A stretch of DNA of 5,366 nt from positions 1-5,366 of the forward strand of contig JAGBGB010000068.1 in the NCBI GenBank assembly GCA_017936205.1. Reading direction: 5' to 3'. Under the pieces are notes generated by a model, which worked only from the letters and a program-made list of their open reading frames with translations, did not search any database and was not told where the DNA came from. The position numbers were made by a program, and so were the translations under genes. This document shows, piece by piece, positions 3,667-5,366 of the stretch. Each line of letters starts with the position of its first letter. The stretch's first letter is position 1. The stretch comes from Oscillospiraceae bacterium (GTDB taxonomy: Bacteria; Bacillota; Clostridia; Oscillospirales; Oscillospiraceae).

Positions 3667-5366
3667 ATGGCACTGAAAGGCTTAGATATTTTCAAACTCT
3701 CCCCCAAGAAGAACTGTAAGGAATGCGGCAGCCCCACCTGTATGGCATTCTGTATGAAGGTTGCACAGGGTGCTGTTGAGCTGAGCAAATGCCCCTACTT
3801 CTCCGCTGATGCTCTGGCAAAGCTGTCCGAGGCTACTGCACCTCCCATGAAGACCCTGACCGTAGGCGACGGCATCCAGCTCGGTGGCGAGACTGTTCTG
3901 TTCCGTCATGAGAAGACTCTGGTTTCCCGTAACCGTTTTGCTGTTTGTGTATGCACCAGCATGGACGAGGCTACTGTGGATGCAAAGCTGGCAGATCTGC
4001 AGAAGGTTGACTACGAGCGTATCGGCGAGCGTGAGTATGTAGAGTTCGTCCGTGTCGCTCTGTGCGAGAACGGCACTGCTGACTATGTTGAACTGGTGAA
4101 GAAGGCTATGGCCACCGGCCGTAACCTGATCCTGGACTGCCCCTGCCCCGAGACTGCCAAGGCAGCTCTGGAGCTCTGCAAGGACAGCAAGCCCATTCTG
4201 GCTGGCACAGATGCTTCCAACTACGCTGATATGAACGCTGTTGCTACTGCAGCAGGTGTTGTTCTGGGCGTAAAGGGTGAGAACCTCTCCGAGCTCCACG
4301 ACACCGTTACCAAGCTGGAAGCAGCAGGCAACAAGAACCTGATCCTGGACGTTACCGGCAAGACCATTAAGGAAACCTATGCCAACGCTGTTCTGGTTCG
4401 TCGTACCGCTCTGAAGGACGGAGACCGCTCCTTCGGCTATCCCTCCATCGTCAATGTTGCCAAGCTGGCTAAGGGCGACCTCCACCTGCAGAATGCTCTG
4501 GCTTCCGTCTTCACCCTGAAGTACGGCTCCATCATCGTTATGGAAGAGATGAACTATGCACAGGCTCTGCCTCTGTACGGCCTCCGTCAGAACATCTACA
4601 CCGATCCTCAGAAGCCCATGAAGGTCACTCCCGGTATCTACCCCATCAATGGTGCAGGTCCCGATGATCCCATTGTTATGACTGTTGACTTCGCTCTGTC
4701 CTACTTCCTGGTCAGCGGCGAGTTGGAGCGTGCAAATGTTCCCGTCAACCTCCTCATTACCGACGCTTCCGGTATGTCTGTTCTGACCGCATGGGCAGCA
4801 GGCAAGTTCTCTTCCTCCACTGTGAAGAAGACCTTCGACGAGTTCGATCTGCTGAACAAGATCAACAACCGTACCCTGATCATCCCCGGCAAGGTAGCTG
4901 TTATGAAGGGCGAGATCGCCGACAAGCTGCCTGAGTGGAATGTTGTTATCGGTCCCCGTGAGGCTGTTGAGCTGGTCAAGTACATGCGTGACGGCGAGTA
5001 CATCAAGGCTGCCGAGGCTGCTGCTGCCACCAAGAAGCCCGTTGAGCCCAAGAAGGAAGTCGTTGACGACAACGCTCCTCTGGACTTCTCCAAGATCGTC
5101 ATTCCCGAGATCGTCAAGAAGGACATGGGTGTTACCTACAAGACCCGTAATGTGGAATCCAAGAAGTTTATCACCATCGGTGAGAGAATCCACTGCATCA
5201 GCCCCGTGATCCGCGAGGCTATGGCAACCTTCAATCCCGATCCCATCCTTGAGCGTGCTGCACAGCAGATCAAGGCCGGTACAACCTATCTGGATGTCAA
5301 CATCGGACCTGCTGAGTCTAACGGCCCCGAGCTCATGACTTGGGCAGTTAAGCTGCTGCAGGAGAA
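3667..5366 (+). CDS. acsC-acsE: CFeSP large subunit fused to methyltransferase AcsE (partial)
   Basis: One frame without any stop from the ATG at 3667 (AAGGAGG at 3651-3657, nine bases upstream) to the window edge, 566 full codons. Residues 1 to about 446 are a complete AcsC. Cys17, Cys20, Cys25 and Cys42 form the CX2CX4CX16C [4Fe-4S] motif. A TIM barrel follows, with SFGYP at 255-259, then the C-terminal cobalamin-binding domain with TDASGMSVLTAW (365-376), IIPGKVAVMKG (405-415) and VIGPREA (427-433). Free-standing AcsC normally ends here. Residues 448-500 are an Ala/Lys/Glu/Pro-rich linker. From 501 comes the N-terminus of a pterin-binding methyltransferase: FITIGERIHCIS (501-512) and YLDVNIGPA (541-549), matching AcsE (MeTr), which moves the methyl of methyltetrahydrofolate onto the CFeSP cobalamin. 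AcsE family members are about 260 residues, so some 195 are missing beyond the edge. Codon use is the same across the junction. A sequencing error at a stop codon is the main alternative. Confidence 0.92.
   Translation, partial: MALKGLDIFKLSPKKNCKECGSPTCMAFCMKVAQGAVELSKCPYFSADALAKLSEATAPPMKTLTVGDGIQLGGETVLFRHEKTLVSRNRFAVCVCTSMDEATVDAKLADLQKVDYERIGEREYVEFVRVALCENGTADYVELVKKAMATGRNLILDCPCPETAKAALELCKDSKPILAGTDASNYADMNAVATAAGVVLGVKGENLSELHDTVTKLEAAGNKNLILDVTGKTIKETYANAVLVRRTALKDGDRSFGYPSIVNVAKLAKGDLHLQNALASVFTLKYGSIIVMEEMNYAQALPLYGLRQNIYTDPQKPMKVTPGIYPINGAGPDDPIVMTVDFALSYFLVSGELERANVPVNLLITDASGMSVLTAWAAGKFSSSTVKKTFDEFDLLNKINNRTLIIPGKVAVMKGEIADKLPEWNVVIGPREAVELVKYMRDGEYIKAAEAAAATKKPVEPKKEVVDDNAPLDFSKIVIPEIVKKDMGVTYKTRNVESKKFITIGERIHCISPVIREAMATFNPDPILERAAQQIKAGTTYLDVNIGPAESNGPELMTWAVKLLQE
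5167..5366 (+). other. acsE: AcsE-like pterin-binding domain (start), part of the fused CDS
   Basis: This marks the methyltransferase portion of the frame that begins at 3667. The GERI motif (505-508), a helix ending in LERAAQQIKAG (528-538) and the strand YLDVNIGPAES (541-551) with Asp543 and Asn545 match the first third of the MeTr/MetH pterin-binding TIM barrel. GERIH with Cys, rather than the GERIN of the Moorella enzyme, also occurs in this family as I recall it. No ribosome binding site at usual spacing precedes the only nearby methionine (Met487, ATG at 5125; the purine run AAGAAGGA ends one base before it), so separate translation looks unlikely. Confidence 0.85.

Noticed and set aside
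2690..3673. 327-codon open frame on the minus strand opposite acsD
   Set aside because: Same cause; the plus-strand frame is unmistakably AcsD, and the antisense translation is Leu/Gly/His/Ser-rich with no recognisable domain.
5125..5127. Internal ATG (Met487) as separate start of acsE
   Set aside because: The purine-rich AAGAAGGA ends one base before the ATG, too close for initiation, there is no stop before it in the acsC frame, and the methyltransferase fold begins only at about residue 501.
3682..5193. 503-codon open frame on the minus strand opposite acsC
   Set aside because: It is a shadow of the strongly biased codons of the fused acsC-acsE frame: no ribosome binding site, no family-like sequence, and it lies fully inside a gene with clear identity.
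1..5366. CRISPR array, insertion sequence or prophage genes
   Set aside because: No regularly spaced direct repeats, transposase, integrase or phage protein is visible on either strand.

Overview
The window reads as chromosome of a strictly anaerobic, acetogen-like Firmicute (Clostridia). It carries part of the carbonyl branch of the Wood-Ljungdahl (reductive acetyl-CoA) pathway in the order cooC, acsD, acsC, acsE. Strong AGGAGG-type ribosome binding sites and consensus sigma-A promoters fit that group. My recollection is that cooC-acsD-acsC-acsE-acsB is also the gene order in clostridial acetogens such as Clostridium ljungdahlii. The species cannot be named from the sequence alone.

Layout. 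Bases 1-475 hold no convincing gene but are crowded with inverted repeats: hairpins at 69-90, 284-341 and 380-414, the last inside an outer stem at 353-432. They also hold a leftward consensus-like promoter at 182-211. A small hydrophobic protein of 63 residues is encoded leftward at 476-667, with its own extended -10 promoter at 730-757. Bases 758-977 are AT-rich and empty. A perfect TTGACA-17-TATAAT promoter at 978-1006 drives a rightward gene (1091-1537) for a 148-residue XRE-type DNA-binding protein with unusual Lys/Asp-rich tails. Bases 1538-1871 hold a long hairpin shaped like a leftward terminator (1597-1635), an outer inverted repeat around it, and the probable promoter of the metabolic operon (1792-1820).

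The operon starts with cooC (1872-2639), an ATPase for nickel-cluster maturation. It continues with acsD (2705-3649), the small subunit of the corrinoid iron-sulfur protein (CFeSP). The last frame, open from 3667 to the window edge, encodes the CFeSP large subunit AcsC. It then runs without a stop, through a linker of about 50 residues, into the start of the methyltetrahydrofolate:CFeSP methyltransferase AcsE. The enzyme that loads the methyl group therefore appears to be covalently fused to its acceptor protein.

How the genes work together: the AcsE part would pass the methyl group of methyltetrahydrofolate to the cobalamin held by AcsC/AcsD. The methylated CFeSP passes it on to acetyl-CoA synthase (AcsB, expected beyond the right edge). 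CooC helps load nickel into the CO dehydrogenase/acetyl-CoA synthase. The XRE protein is a candidate local regulator, but nothing in the sequence proves that. The AcsC-AcsE fusion is the main point of interest.
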